A DNA stretch of 6,729 nucleotides from an uncultured Collinsella sp. (GCA_900551015.1 URUI01000084.1:1-6729); one strand, 5' to 3'. Positions 1 to 6,683 are shown, counted from the stretch's first letter. Notes: generated by a model not told the origin, from the letters alone. Numbers and translations are program-made.

Positions 1-685
1 CATCCCCGCCCGTGCCTACGCGGCAACCGAGTACGGAGGCGAGCTTTTGGGCGAGCTTCCGGGCATCGAGGTGCATGCGGGCAGGCTCGACGATGCCGAC
101 ATGGAGCGCGAGCTTTCCGGCGCGCGCATCGTCGTCGACGCCACGCCCCCCTCCGCTACGCTCGCAAGCGCCAACATCCGAGCCGCTTCGCTCACCGTGG
201 GTGCACGATGCCTGCGCCTTGCGCGCCCGGTCGAGGCGCTGCCCAAAGGCGTCGTGCCGGTCGCGTCGATCGCCTGCGCGGCGCGCTTTCTCTCCGAGAA
301 CCCGGGTCGCGCGCTTCTCACGACGGGGAGCAAGGAGCTTGCTCCCTACACGCGCGTCGCCGATTTCGCGGAGCGCTTCTTCGTGCGTGTGCTCCCGCTG
401 CCCGGTGCTATAACGAAGTGCATCGACGCGGGGTTTTCTCCGTCGCACGTCATCGGCATGCAGGGGCCCTTCACCCGCGAGCTCAACGAGGCGATGCTTC
501 GGCAGGTGGGCGCCCAGTGGCTTGTGACCAAGGACTCGGGAACCGTAGGCGGCACGGCCGAGAAGCTCGCCGCCGCGCGCGACGTGGGAGCGCGCTGCAT
601 CGTGGTCACCCGTCCCGCCGAGGGAAGCGGGGCCCTTTCGCTTCGGGAAGTGGAAGACGCGCTCTTACGTGAGTTCGCGCGCTAG
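1..685 (+). CDS. cobK: Precorrin-6A (cobalt-precorrin-6A) reductase, 5'-truncated by window edge
   Basis: Cytosolic NAD(P)H-dependent reductase of the corrin ring in cobalamin biosynthesis. The first full codon is at base 2 and the stop is TAG at 683-685, giving about 227 visible codons; the family is about 250 residues, so only the extreme N-terminus is missing. Family landmarks appear in order: ATEYGGELL near the left edge, VVDAT followed by a conserved Asn-x-x-Ala-Ala helix, a LRLARP segment, LLTTGSKELAPY (about 315-350), and near the C-terminus VTKDSGTVGG with EKLAAA, then VVVTRP. These fit CobK/CbiJ well. One oddity: the usual DATHP(F/Y)A motif reads DATPPSA here (about 137-157), so the conserved His and aromatic are both replaced. 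Third positions are very GC-rich (one 60-base line, 121-180, is 73% GC). Upstream cob/cbi genes would be expected just outside the window. No terminator with a T-run follows it. Confidence 0.88.
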   Translation, partial: IPARAYAATEYGGELLGELPGIEVHAGRLDDADMERELSGARIVVDATPPSATLASANIRAASLTVGARCLRLARPVEALPKGVVPVASIACAARFLSENPGRALLTTGSKELAPYTRVADFAERFFVRVLPLPGAITKCIDAGFSPSHVIGMQGPFTRELNEAMLRQVGAQWLVTKDSGTVGGTAEKLAAARDVGARCIVVTRPAEGSGALSLREVEDALLREFAR

Positions 686-710
686 GCGCTCACCGCCCCT
701 GCGCGCCCTT

Positions 711-806
711 CCGCCCGCGAGGAGGATCGCCTCGAGCAAGCTTGACCCTTACAAGCCCGTCATCCGCCAATAGCTAGAGGACGACGCCCGGAACTGGCGC
801 AAGCGG
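711..806 (+). pseudogene. Decayed fragment of IS21-family transposase (IstA-like)
   Basis: Read on the + strand in the frame of base 741, this stretch gives PPARRIASSKLDPYKPVIRQ, then a TAG stop at 771-773, then LEDDARNWRK. From memory, IS21 IstA proteins carry just such a segment (Ser-Lys-Leu-Asp-Pro-Tyr/Phe-Lys-Pro, then a short acidic helix and a basic Arg-Lys-Gln-Arg-His-Thr-Ala stretch) between the N-terminal helix-turn-helix and the DDE core. The resemblance ends at about base 803-806, where RPFNKFR replaces the expected basic motif, and a second stop comes at 825-827. There is no start codon, no catalytic core and no partner IstB ATPase gene, so this is at most a relic about 30 codons long. 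The identification rests on motif recall only. A chance reading is the alternative, but the SKLDPYKP match is hard to dismiss. Confidence 0.5.
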
Positions 807-811
807 CCCTT

Positions 812-888
812 CAATAAGTTTCGGTGAAATAGTGTCTGTTTTTGCTGCTAGAAAGCATATTCGGTTCCTAATTCACCGCAACTTTTTG
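812..888. repeat. 77-nt imperfect palindrome (hairpin-forming repeat) between convergent genes
   Basis: Bases 812-830 and 870-888 are inverted repeats matching at 16 of 19 positions, including an uninterrupted CGGTGAA (822-828) against TTCACCG (872-878). The pairing register continues towards the centre at base 850, with a second block pairing 843-846 with 854-857 and scattered pairs between. The element therefore folds as one long imperfect hairpin rather than two separate sites. It lies between cobK (ending 685, +) and the ABC permease gene (ending 897, -), so both transcripts could run into it. It begins a few bases after the IS21-like relic loses its similarity. It has no long T-run outside the stem, so it is not a standard intrinsic terminator. 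A REP- or MITE-like dispersed element or a bidirectional transcript end are the likeliest roles; this is inference. Confidence 0.6.
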
Positions 889-896
889 GTGGTGGC

Positions 897-2111
897 TTAC
901 TGGTAGCGAAGGCACTCCACCGGGTTGAGCTTTGCCGCGCGGCGAGCGGGGTAGAAGCCAAAGATTACGCCGATGCCGACGGAGACGGCGAAGGCCAGCA
1001 GCACCGTGGCGATTGAGAAACTCGGTGTGATTTGCCCACTGGCACCGAGCTCGCCAAGAATCCCGGATCCGGAGGCAAACATCGCGAGGCCCCAGGCCAG
1101 CAGATAGCCAATCAGGACACCCAACAGTCCGCCGGTGACGCACAGCGCCGAGGATTCGGCCAAAAACTGCGCGGTGATATCGCGACGACTTGCGCCCAGA
1201 GCGCGGCGGATTCCGATCTCGCGAATGCGCTCCGTTACGTTGGTAAGCATCATATTCATAATGCCGATACCGCCGACAAGCAGCGAGATGCTGGCGACAG
1301 CACCCATGATGAGCGAGAACGCGCCCATAAAGGAGTTGAGTGCATCGATGGCGCTTTTCATGGATGTCGCCGATACACTGTTGTACTCATCATCCTCCGC
1401 GATGCCCTTCATCGCGCGCACCTTGGACTCGATGGTCTTACAGAGTTCATCCATGTCCGTGCCCTCGGTGGCAAGTGCCGTCACGCTGGGGAATGAAGGA
1501 TTCTCGTCGCCAAACAGCCCGGAGATGGTTTCGCGTGGCATATACAGCGTGAGCGAACCCATGGAGTCACTGCCGCCATCAATCACGCCTACAATCTGCA
1601 CCTCGCCGTTGGACACCTTGATGGTTTTCCCAAGCGCATCCTGTTCGTTGCCGTAAAGCTGATCGGCGCCGCCGCGGCTGATGAGCGCCACGCGTGAGCC
1701 TGCCTTTGACTCGACATCGGTGTAGGCGCGCCCCGCAACGAGCTTGCTGGCCCCCACAGCGTCGAGCATGTTGCTATCGACACCCTGTGCCATGACGGTA
1801 TAGCTTTTATCGCCGGTCTTGTACTCGGTATACGCGCTGTCGACAATGCCGATCTGCTCTATCTGCGGCACCAGTTTTTGAAGCTTCTCGATGTCCGACT
1901 CGGTGAGTTCTTGCGACGAATAGATTTGCACCATGCGCGCCGCATTGAGGCCCAGACTGTTGACCAGGCTGTTTTGGATGCCGCCGATGAGCGAAGTCAT
2001 GGCGATAACCGAGGCGATGCCGATGACAATACCCAGGATGGTGAGCAGGCTGCGCCCCTTGTTGGCCTCGAGCGAGTGAAGGGCTTCTTGGATGAGATCG
2101 CGGGCGCTCAT
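897..2111 (-). CDS. MacB/FtsX-family ABC transporter permease
   Basis: Integral membrane subunit of a type VII (MacB-like) ABC exporter, 404 residues. One membrane helix lies near the N-terminus (about residues 21-43), followed by a long extracytoplasmic domain (about 45-260). Three more helices lie at about 262-286, 320-345 and 367-388. This one-plus-three layout with a large first loop is that of MacB-like permeases. The family signature after helix 2 is clear: GGIGIMNMMLTNVTERIREI, then GIRRALGASRRDI, the cytoplasmic coupling region. The C-terminus has the typical FYPARRAAKLNPVECLRYQ ending. Start: ATG at 2111-2109 overlaps the ATPase stop by four bases (ATGA, 2111-2108) and has an AAAGGAG ribosome site just upstream on the - strand, so translation is probably coupled. 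It is the last gene of the three-gene operon. The substrate cannot be read from the sequence. Confidence 0.93.
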   Translation of the reverse strand: MSARDLIQEALHSLEANKGRSLLTILGIVIGIASVIAMTSLIGGIQNSLVNSLGLNAARMVQIYSSQELTESDIEKLQKLVPQIEQIGIVDSAYTEYKTGDKSYTVMAQGVDSNMLDAVGASKLVAGRAYTDVESKAGSRVALISRGGADQLYGNEQDALGKTIKVSNGEVQIVGVIDGGSDSMGSLTLYMPRETISGLFGDENPSFPSVTALATEGTDMDELCKTIESKVRAMKGIAEDDEYNSVSATSMKSAIDALNSFMGAFSLIMGAVASISLLVGGIGIMNMMLTNVTERIREIGIRRALGASRRDITAQFLAESSALCVTGGLLGVLIGYLLAWGLAMFASGSGILGELGASGQITPSFSIATVLLAFAVSVGIGVIFGFYPARRAAKLNPVECLRYQ

Positions 2112-2881
2112 GCCACCACTCCTTTCGGCGGGTTGGCGGAGGCGGAAATCATGGGCAGGCTATCTACGGCGCTGCGCAGGGTCCGCGGTGCATGTGGAAT
2201 ATACGCGCCGTCGTGAATGCGACCGTCGCGGATGGTCACGGCGCGGTCGGCCTCGGCGGCGATGCCGGGGTCGTGTGTGATAAGAACGATGGTTTTGCCG
2301 CGCTTCTGGAGCTTATGGAAGGTCTCCATCACAAGCGCTCCGGTAGCGGAGTCCAGGTTTCCCGTCGGCTCGTCGGCCAGAATGATGGGCGGGTCATTGA
2401 CGAGGGCGCGCGCGATTGCGACACGCTGCATCTGGCCGCCCGAGAGCTCTGATATGCGGTGGTCCCAGTGGTCAACGGGCAGCGTGACGGCCTGCAGCGC
2501 GTGCACGGCGCGCATTTCACGCTGGCTACGGGGCACATTGGTGTAGGCCAGCGGCAGCATCACGTTTTCGATAACCGACAGGCGCGGCAGCAGGTTGAAG
2601 CTCTGAAAGACAAAGCCAATGCTCAAAGCGCGAACTTCGGTGAGCTCGTCATCGTCAAGCTCGGCCACGTTGAGCCCTTGCAGGTAATAGTCGCCCGCCG
2701 TCGGCTTATCCAGGCAGCCTAGGATGTTCATGAGCGTTGATTTGCCCGAGCCCGAGGGGCCAGTGATAGCGACGAACTCGCCGGGATTTACCGCCAGGCT
2801 CACGTTATGCAGGATGTGGGCACAACCTGCCTCGCTCTCAAAGATGCGGTGCACGTTGCGGATGTCGATAACGGGACGCAT
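2108..2881 (-). CDS. ABC transporter ATP-binding protein (MacB/LolD type)
   Basis: Cytoplasmic ATPase of 257 residues that powers the neighbouring permease. All motifs of an active ABC ATPase are present: Walker A GPSGSGKST (residues 41-49), Q-loop at Q93 (FVFQSFNLLPRLSVIENV, a stretch typical of the LolD/MacB/FtsE class), signature LSGGQ (146-150), Walker B IILADEPTGNLDSATG with catalytic Glu at 171 and D-loop after it, and the switch His at 203 (ITHDPGIA). The last 30 or so residues (after about 225) extend past the usual domain end and look unstructured. The ATG at 2881-2879 shares one base with the adaptor's TAA stop (TAATG on the - strand), and its end overlaps the permease start by four bases. 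It is a stand-alone ATPase rather than fused to the membrane part as in Gram-negative MacB, the usual Gram-positive arrangement. Confidence 0.95.
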   Translation of the reverse strand: MRPVIDIRNVHRIFESEAGCAHILHNVSLAVNPGEFVAITGPSGSGKSTLMNILGCLDKPTAGDYYLQGLNVAELDDDELTEVRALSIGFVFQSFNLLPRLSVIENVMLPLAYTNVPRSQREMRAVHALQAVTLPVDHWDHRISELSGGQMQRVAIARALVNDPPIILADEPTGNLDSATGALVMETFHKLQKRGKTIVLITHDPGIAAEADRAVTIRDGRIHDGAYIPHAPRTLRSAVDSLPMISASANPPKGVVA

Positions 2882-4317
2882 TACATGCCCTCGTCGGCAG
2901 ACATACTGCCCGAATCCGCGCCGTAGCCGCCGTCAGCCGTTGCGTCCGCTCCGGTGTCCATGACGAGGGTGTCGCCATCGCGCAGCTTGGTAACCGGCAC
3001 GTTGGGGTTGATCTCGTTGCCCTGGTCGTCGCGCTTGACCTGTGTCTTGCCGACTACGGCTTCGTTGTCGTTTTGCGTCACGACGGTCACCTTCACGCGA
3101 CGGGTTTGCTTGCCCTCGTCATCAGTCGCCACGTTGACGTAATAGTGTTCGCCGTCTTCGGTCATGAGCGCCATCGTCGGCACCATCACCACGTCGTCGA
3201 GCTGCTCGGTCACCACCGAGACCTCGGCAGTCATACCCGGCTTAAGGCGACTGTCAGGTGCTTCGATGAGGATGTCGACGTTAAAGGTCACACTGCCGCC
3301 GCTCCCGGAGGAGGAGTCGGAGTTTGCCACCGAGGCGATAGCCGTGACGGTGCCCTGGCTCACGATATCGGGAAACGCGGGATAGGTCACGTTGGCGCTT
3401 TGGCCCACGGCAATTTTGGCGATATCCTTTTCGCCAACCTGAACCGTCACCTTCATCTTGGACAGATCGGCGATCTGCATGCACTGCTTGCCGCCGCTCG
3501 TATCGCTTTCGCCCATGATCATGCCGCCTGTTACCGTGGCGCCCACCTTGGCGTTGAGCTCCACGATGCTGCCCGAGCTCGGGGCCGTGACCGTACGGCT
3601 GGCGGCCTTGGCGTTCGCCTGATCGAGGTTTGCCTGGGCCGATGTGAGGCTGCGCTGCGCGGCCGATACGGCGTTCGTGTCCGCTGATGCGGCGGAGATG
3701 CCAGCCGCTGCGGAACCTCCGTCGACGTCCGTCGTTGGGGCGGCCTGCGCGGCAGCTGCGGCTTTCTGCGCGTTGGCGAGGTCTTCCTGAGCGGCTGTAA
3801 CTGCACGCTGCGCCTCGGCAACGTTGCGTTCGAGCTCGTCGTTTTTAATGGTCATAAGCACGTCGCCCTCGTTGACGGATTGGCCTGCCTGCACGTTGAT
3901 CGAATCGACCGTGCCGTCGACAGAAGGGGAGACCACTGAGGACGAAATTGGTTTGAGCTGGCCTTTCGCCTCGACCGTTGTGGTAAACGTGCCCTCGGTC
4001 ACCATGTCGGTCACAGGTCCGCTAGCGCCCTGTGGCTGCGCGTTGATAACCAGGGTTGCGACAATGGCAATGAGCGCGATGACACCCACGATGCCGGCGG
4101 CAATGCCGCGTCGAATCAGCTTTTTGCGTCGACGTTCGGCACGTTTTGCCTTGAGCTTGGCATATGCCTCTTCGTCGGAAATCTCGGCCGTATCGTTCGT
4201 GCGTCCGCTCTCCTCGTCGGCATGTACGTCTGTGATCAGAGGAAGCGTTTCGGTGGAACCTTCGGGCGTGTGCTCGGTATTATTCGGGCCCGGGGTGATC
4301 GTGGGGACATTCGGCAT
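2881..4317 (-). CDS. MacA/HlyD-like periplasmic-adaptor-type subunit of ABC exporter
   Basis: Membrane-anchored adaptor of 478 residues that works with the ATPase and permease encoded just downstream. A hydrophilic N-terminal tail (1-70, acidic then Lys/Arg-rich) precedes one membrane helix (about 71-92). Outside follow the first half of a lipoyl-like domain (about 120-160, with VVSPSVDGTVDSINVQAGQSV), a helical hairpin (161-241), the second lipoyl half (243-270, TVTAPSSGSIVELNAKVGATV), a beta-barrel (about 288-370, with LKPGMTAEVSV) and a membrane-proximal domain. The helical hairpin is short and split by an Ala/Ser/Gly-rich insert (about 187-215). The C-terminal 20 residues are Gly/Ser/Asp-rich. 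Start choice: an upstream in-frame ATG at 4380 exists, but the ATG at 4317 has AAAGGAG (4329-4323) five bases before it, so the shorter form is preferred. The stop TAA overlaps the ATPase start by one base. With no outer membrane expected, it probably presents substrate at the cell wall rather than to a TolC channel. Confidence 0.9.
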   Translation of the reverse strand: MPNVPTITPGPNNTEHTPEGSTETLPLITDVHADEESGRTNDTAEISDEEAYAKLKAKRAERRRKKLIRRGIAAGIVGVIALIAIVATLVINAQPQGASGPVTDMVTEGTFTTTVEAKGQLKPISSSVVSPSVDGTVDSINVQAGQSVNEGDVLMTIKNDELERNVAEAQRAVTAAQEDLANAQKAAAAAQAAPTTDVDGGSAAAGISAASADTNAVSAAQRSLTSAQANLDQANAKAASRTVTAPSSGSIVELNAKVGATVTGGMIMGESDTSGGKQCMQIADLSKMKVTVQVGEKDIAKIAVGQSANVTYPAFPDIVSQGTVTAIASVANSDSSSGSGGSVTFNVDILIEAPDSRLKPGMTAEVSVVTEQLDDVVMVPTMALMTEDGEHYYVNVATDDEGKQTRRVKVTVVTQNDNEAVVGKTQVKRDDQGNEINPNVPVTKLRDGDTLVMDTGADATADGGYGADSGSMSADEGM

Positions 4318-4322
4318 AGCGT

Positions 4323-4329
4323 CTCCTTT
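4323..4329 (-). promoter_or_regulatory. Ribosome binding site deciding the adaptor start
   Basis: AAAGGAG on the - strand sits five bases before the ATG at 4317-4315. It supports that start over the ATG at 4380, which falls inside the inverted-repeat structure. The site directly follows the 3' arm of the outer stem at 4333-4341, so folding of the leader could affect its access. Confidence 0.7.
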
Positions 4330-4332
4330 ATA

Positions 4333-4395
4333 GAAAGAACCTCGATAAGTATATGCGCCCACCGGTTGGGACGGGCGCATAGGACGGTTTCTTTC
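4333..4395 (-). promoter_or_regulatory. Two-tier hairpin in the leader of the exporter operon
   Basis: The inner stem pairs TATGCGCCC (4352-4360) perfectly with GGGCGCATA (4373-4381) across a 12-base loop. An outer stem pairs GAAAGAACC (4333-4341) with GGTTTCTTTC (4387-4395), with one bulged base. It lies downstream of the L,D-transpeptidase stop and immediately upstream of the adaptor's ribosome site. No clean T-run follows the inner stem on the - strand, so it is a weak candidate for an intrinsic terminator of the transpeptidase gene. An attenuator or mRNA-stability element within a shared transcript is equally possible. Confidence 0.55.
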
Positions 4396-4424
4396 GGAAC
4401 TGTTAGATTGGTCGCAGCAGTTCC
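4396..4424 (-). repeat. Inverted repeat GGAACTG / CAGTTCC after the transpeptidase gene
   Basis: A perfect 7-base inverted repeat (4396-4402 and 4418-4424) encloses a 15-base loop. It abuts the two-tier hairpin directly, so that the gap between the two genes consists almost wholly of paired sequence. It may be an operator half-site pair or an RNA hairpin near the 3' end of the transpeptidase transcript; the sequence does not decide. Confidence 0.45.
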
Positions 4425-4449
4425 ACGTTGTATGAATGTGCGCGTTGCA

Positions 4450-6156
4450 TTACGAGTGGACAACCACGCACAGGCCGACTTTGATGCAGTCGTGAAGTGC
4501 CTTGGCGTCGGCCAGGCGCAGGTTGATGCAACCGTGGCTGCCGCACCACTTGTAGGAGTTGGGGTCGTCGAAGCTCTTGTCGTTTTGCCACGTTGCATCG
4601 TGGAAGCCGACCATGTTTCCCTCAAACGGCATCCAATAGCTGACCGGACTCTCGTATTTTGGCTTGCCGGTCTCAGGGTCCTTGGCACCGATGAGCTTGC
4701 TGGCGCCATCGTTGCTGTTAATCTGCCATACGCCCTCGGGGGTGGCGTCCTCTCCCGGCTTGCCGGAGATAAAGTTGGCCTCCCACACGATGTTGCCGCT
4801 CTCGTCGTAGTAGCGCGCGTGCTGCTCGGATAGATCGACATCGACGTATGCCTTCCAGTCGGGCTCTCCCTTTGCGGTAAAGGTGTCGGCCTTCTGGGAG
4901 TACTTGATCTCGATTTCGCCGGTCTGCTTGTTGTTAATGGCGTCCTCGACCTGCTTGGCGAGCGAGCTGCTGTCGATGGACCAACCAAAGTCGCCGCCTT
5001 CGACGGCGCATTGCTTGCCATCGGCGCGCGTCCACCAGCGAGTGGAGCCCACGGTGTTAAAGCCGTTGGCGAGCTCGGCTGCCCAGCTGCTGATCTGCGA
5101 CGTATCGAGTGTGGGGTTGGCCGGATCGGCAAAGCTTATCCACTGCAACACTGAGCTGCCATCAACCTTGCCGGCATCCTCGCCGTTGAGCTTGAGGGTC
5201 ACGTTGACGCCCAGGAAGTTGTTGGCGGCATCGCATGCGGCCTGAATCTGATCATCGGTCAGCGTTCCATTGAGCGGCTCATAGGTATCGTTGCCGAGCT
5301 TGGAAAGGTCTACGGTCTCGGACAGCGAGGCAAGCTCGAGCTCGGCATACTTAATGACATGCTCGCGGTCGAGTTTTTCGTTGGAGCGCGCCTTCTCGAC
5401 GGTAAACTTGCCGGTCTGCTCGTCATAGGAGCTATTGGCTTCGAACGTGCCCGAACGCCCCTCGTTAAACTCGTCGATGGCGGCGCCCAGATCCTCCTCA
5501 AACTTCTTTTGGTCAAAGGTGTCGGAGAGCATGGACAGGTCGACGTCTTGATCAAGATCGACTTCGTTGGAGGTAGCGGTTGTTTTGGTCTTTCCGCTTA
5601 AGGATTCCACAAGGCGGACCGGCCATACAAAGGCTTCGTTGTGGTTGATGATCTCTTTTGCGGCAGCTTCGCCGTCGACGATGGGCTCATCGGACTCGGG
5701 CTGATACGTCCAGCTAAAGTCATCGCCTGTCACGGTGAGCTTATAGTGCTTCCATGCCGAGTTGACCTTGGTGGCGGCAGACGAAGCGTTGGAGAACGAG
5801 ACGTCGACGCCGGCGATGGTGGTATTGGGGTAGGCTAGCTGGGAAAACGCTACGACGCCTACGATATAGACAATGACGATAAGACCCAGGACGACAAAGA
5901 GCGTCGTCTTTTTGCCCGACTTATTGTTCTCGGCGGGTTTGCGCGCGGGGCCGCGATCGCCCCGAGCGTGCGTGGGGGGCTGCTTGGGCGCATTTCCGTT
6001 TGCCTGGCGCTGCTGGTTCGGCCGTTGGGAAGCGTTTGTTGCACTACGCTGCTGACCGTGACTCGGCGCGATAGGACGCGGCGACTGAACGCCGCCGGTG
6101 TGCCTGCTCGGCTGCTGCGGATCGGGAATCAGTTGAGTTCGATCGTTTTGCGACAT
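4450..6156 (-). CDS. Membrane-anchored L,D-transpeptidase (YkuD domain) with peptidoglycan-binding repeats
   Basis: Cell-wall enzyme of 568 residues that forms 3-3 peptide cross-links in peptidoglycan or attaches molecules to it by cysteine acyl transfer. The order is: a disordered Gln/Pro/Arg-rich cytoplasmic tail (1-80), a basic stop (KSGKK), one membrane helix (about 84-107), then outside two related regions resembling the peptidoglycan-binding domain found in such enzymes. The first begins with TTIAGVDVSFSN (about 112-123); the second contains NVTLKLNGED and VLQWISF (about 317-342). The C-terminal YkuD domain spans about 435-568 and holds the full catalytic motif: GFHDATW with His519 and SHGCINLR with His541 and nucleophile Cys543. 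Length and layout fit the long actinobacterial/Gram-positive members. Start: ATG at 6156 is preferred because AGGA (6170-6167) lies 10 bases upstream; the ATG at 6165 is too close to it. It lies in the same direction as the exporter operon and may be co-transcribed with it. Confidence 0.93.
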   Translation of the reverse strand: MSQNDRTQLIPDPQQPSRHTGGVQSPRPIAPSHGQQRSATNASQRPNQQRQANGNAPKQPPTHARGDRGPARKPAENNKSGKKTTLFVVLGLIVIVYIVGVVAFSQLAYPNTTIAGVDVSFSNASSAATKVNSAWKHYKLTVTGDDFSWTYQPESDEPIVDGEAAAKEIINHNEAFVWPVRLVESLSGKTKTTATSNEVDLDQDVDLSMLSDTFDQKKFEEDLGAAIDEFNEGRSGTFEANSSYDEQTGKFTVEKARSNEKLDREHVIKYAELELASLSETVDLSKLGNDTYEPLNGTLTDDQIQAACDAANNFLGVNVTLKLNGEDAGKVDGSSVLQWISFADPANPTLDTSQISSWAAELANGFNTVGSTRWWTRADGKQCAVEGGDFGWSIDSSSLAKQVEDAINNKQTGEIEIKYSQKADTFTAKGEPDWKAYVDVDLSEQHARYYDESGNIVWEANFISGKPGEDATPEGVWQINSNDGASKLIGAKDPETGKPKYESPVSYWMPFEGNMVGFHDATWQNDKSFDDPNSYKWCGSHGCINLRLADAKALHDCIKVGLCVVVHS

Positions 6157-6213
6157 CGTATGCATATCCTTCGAATTTCGCCTTATGGCTCATCGTGTTT
6201 TTACTGGGCTTGC

Positions 6214-6219
6214 ATTATA
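6214..6219 (-). promoter_or_regulatory. Candidate -10 box for the L,D-transpeptidase gene
   Basis: The - strand reads TATAAT exactly, about 58 bases before the chosen start codon. Seventeen bases further upstream (6242-6237) is ACCACA, only a half match to the -35 consensus, so the promoter is not fully convincing. It sits between the sdaA terminator hairpin and the gene, where a promoter is expected. Confidence 0.5.
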
Positions 6220-6259
6220 GCGATTACCTAGTTGTTTGTGGTACGGAAACGGTGGCATT

Positions 6260-6286
6260 CAAAAGAGGTGGGACATTTGTCCCACT
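6260..6286 (-). terminator. Intrinsic terminator downstream of the sdaA fragment
   Basis: On the - strand a perfect 7-base stem GTGGGAC / GTCCCAC (6285-6279 and 6274-6268) closes a 4-base loop and is followed by CTCTTTTG. It lies 20 bases after the sdaA stop, the right place and direction to end that transcript. The tail is T-rich but short, so termination may be partial. Confidence 0.65.
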
Positions 6287-6305
6287 ATCGAGTCGTTCTT
6301 GGTCA

Positions 6306-6683
6306 CTACCCGCACACACCGCATTTTGCACAGGCCGAAAGTGCGGCCGGAGCCTGCGCGATGCCGCCCTTTGCCGTCTCGCGCAGCGTGGCCGGCAGGG
6401 CGTGGCCCACCGAGAGCATGACATGTGCCATCTGGTCAAACGGCACCAGGCTCTTTATCCCGGCGAGGGCGAGCTGCGCCGAGCTAAAGGCCGCTGCCAC
6501 GCCGATGGCGTTGCGGTTTTGGCAGGGCACCTCCACGAGGCCTCCTACGGGATCGCATACGAGTCCCAATAGGTTACTCAGCGCGATGGAACTGGCGTCG
6601 AGCGCCTGCTCGGGCGTGCCTCCGAGCATCTGCACCAGCGCGGCGGCAGCCATGGCGGCGGCGCTTCCAACCTCGGCCTGGCA
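6306..6683 (-). pseudogene. sdaA: 3' fragment of L-serine dehydratase (iron-sulfur type, alpha region)
   Basis: L-serine dehydratase of the oxygen-sensitive [4Fe-4S] type converts L-serine to pyruvate and ammonia in the cytosol. The fragment encodes about 125 residues from CQAEVGSAAAMAAAAL to a Cys-rich end (CAKCGVCG) and a TAG stop at 6306-6308. Landmarks match the family: NLLGLVCDPVGGLVEVPCQ, NAIG, and VGHALPATLRETAKGGIA. The three Cys at the starts of CQAEVG, CDPVGG and CQNRN are spaced 42 and 11 residues apart, the same spacing as the cluster ligands known from the Legionella enzyme (343, 385, 396). Upstream of the first of these Cys the expected Gly-rich lead-in is missing; the frame reads NPKPL and then meets a stop at 6701-6699. 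The gene therefore lacks its 5' part and the substrate-binding beta region. An internal ATG at 6653 could start only a nonfunctional piece. A rearrangement or an assembly join at this point is the likely cause. Confidence 0.8.

Noticed and set aside
718..734. Small hairpin CGAGG / CCTCG after cobK as an intrinsic terminator
   Set aside because: The stem is only five bases and no T-run follows it; it overlaps the proposed transposase relic.
1032..1656. Two long + strand open frames opposite the permease gene
   Set aside because: They mirror the permease coding sequence, have no recognisable domain and no convincing ribosome site.
3073..3687. 204-codon + strand open frame opposite the adaptor gene
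   Set aside because: It is His/Arg/Gly-rich and antisense to a well-supported gene; such frames are common in high-GC DNA.
4318..4380. N-terminal extension of the adaptor from the ATG at 4380
   Set aside because: It would place the start inside the hairpin, whereas the ATG at 4317 has a strong ribosome site at the right distance.
4236..5132. 298-codon open frame on the - strand inside the transpeptidase gene, running past its end
   Set aside because: It is a shifted frame of the transpeptidase gene, rich in Arg, Pro, Ser and Thr with no domain; the true frame carries the full catalytic motif and covers the same bases.
6172..6180. Short palindrome-like CGAATTTCG near the transpeptidase start
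   Set aside because: Nine bases with no further symmetry or second copy nearby; expected by chance and not enough for an operator.
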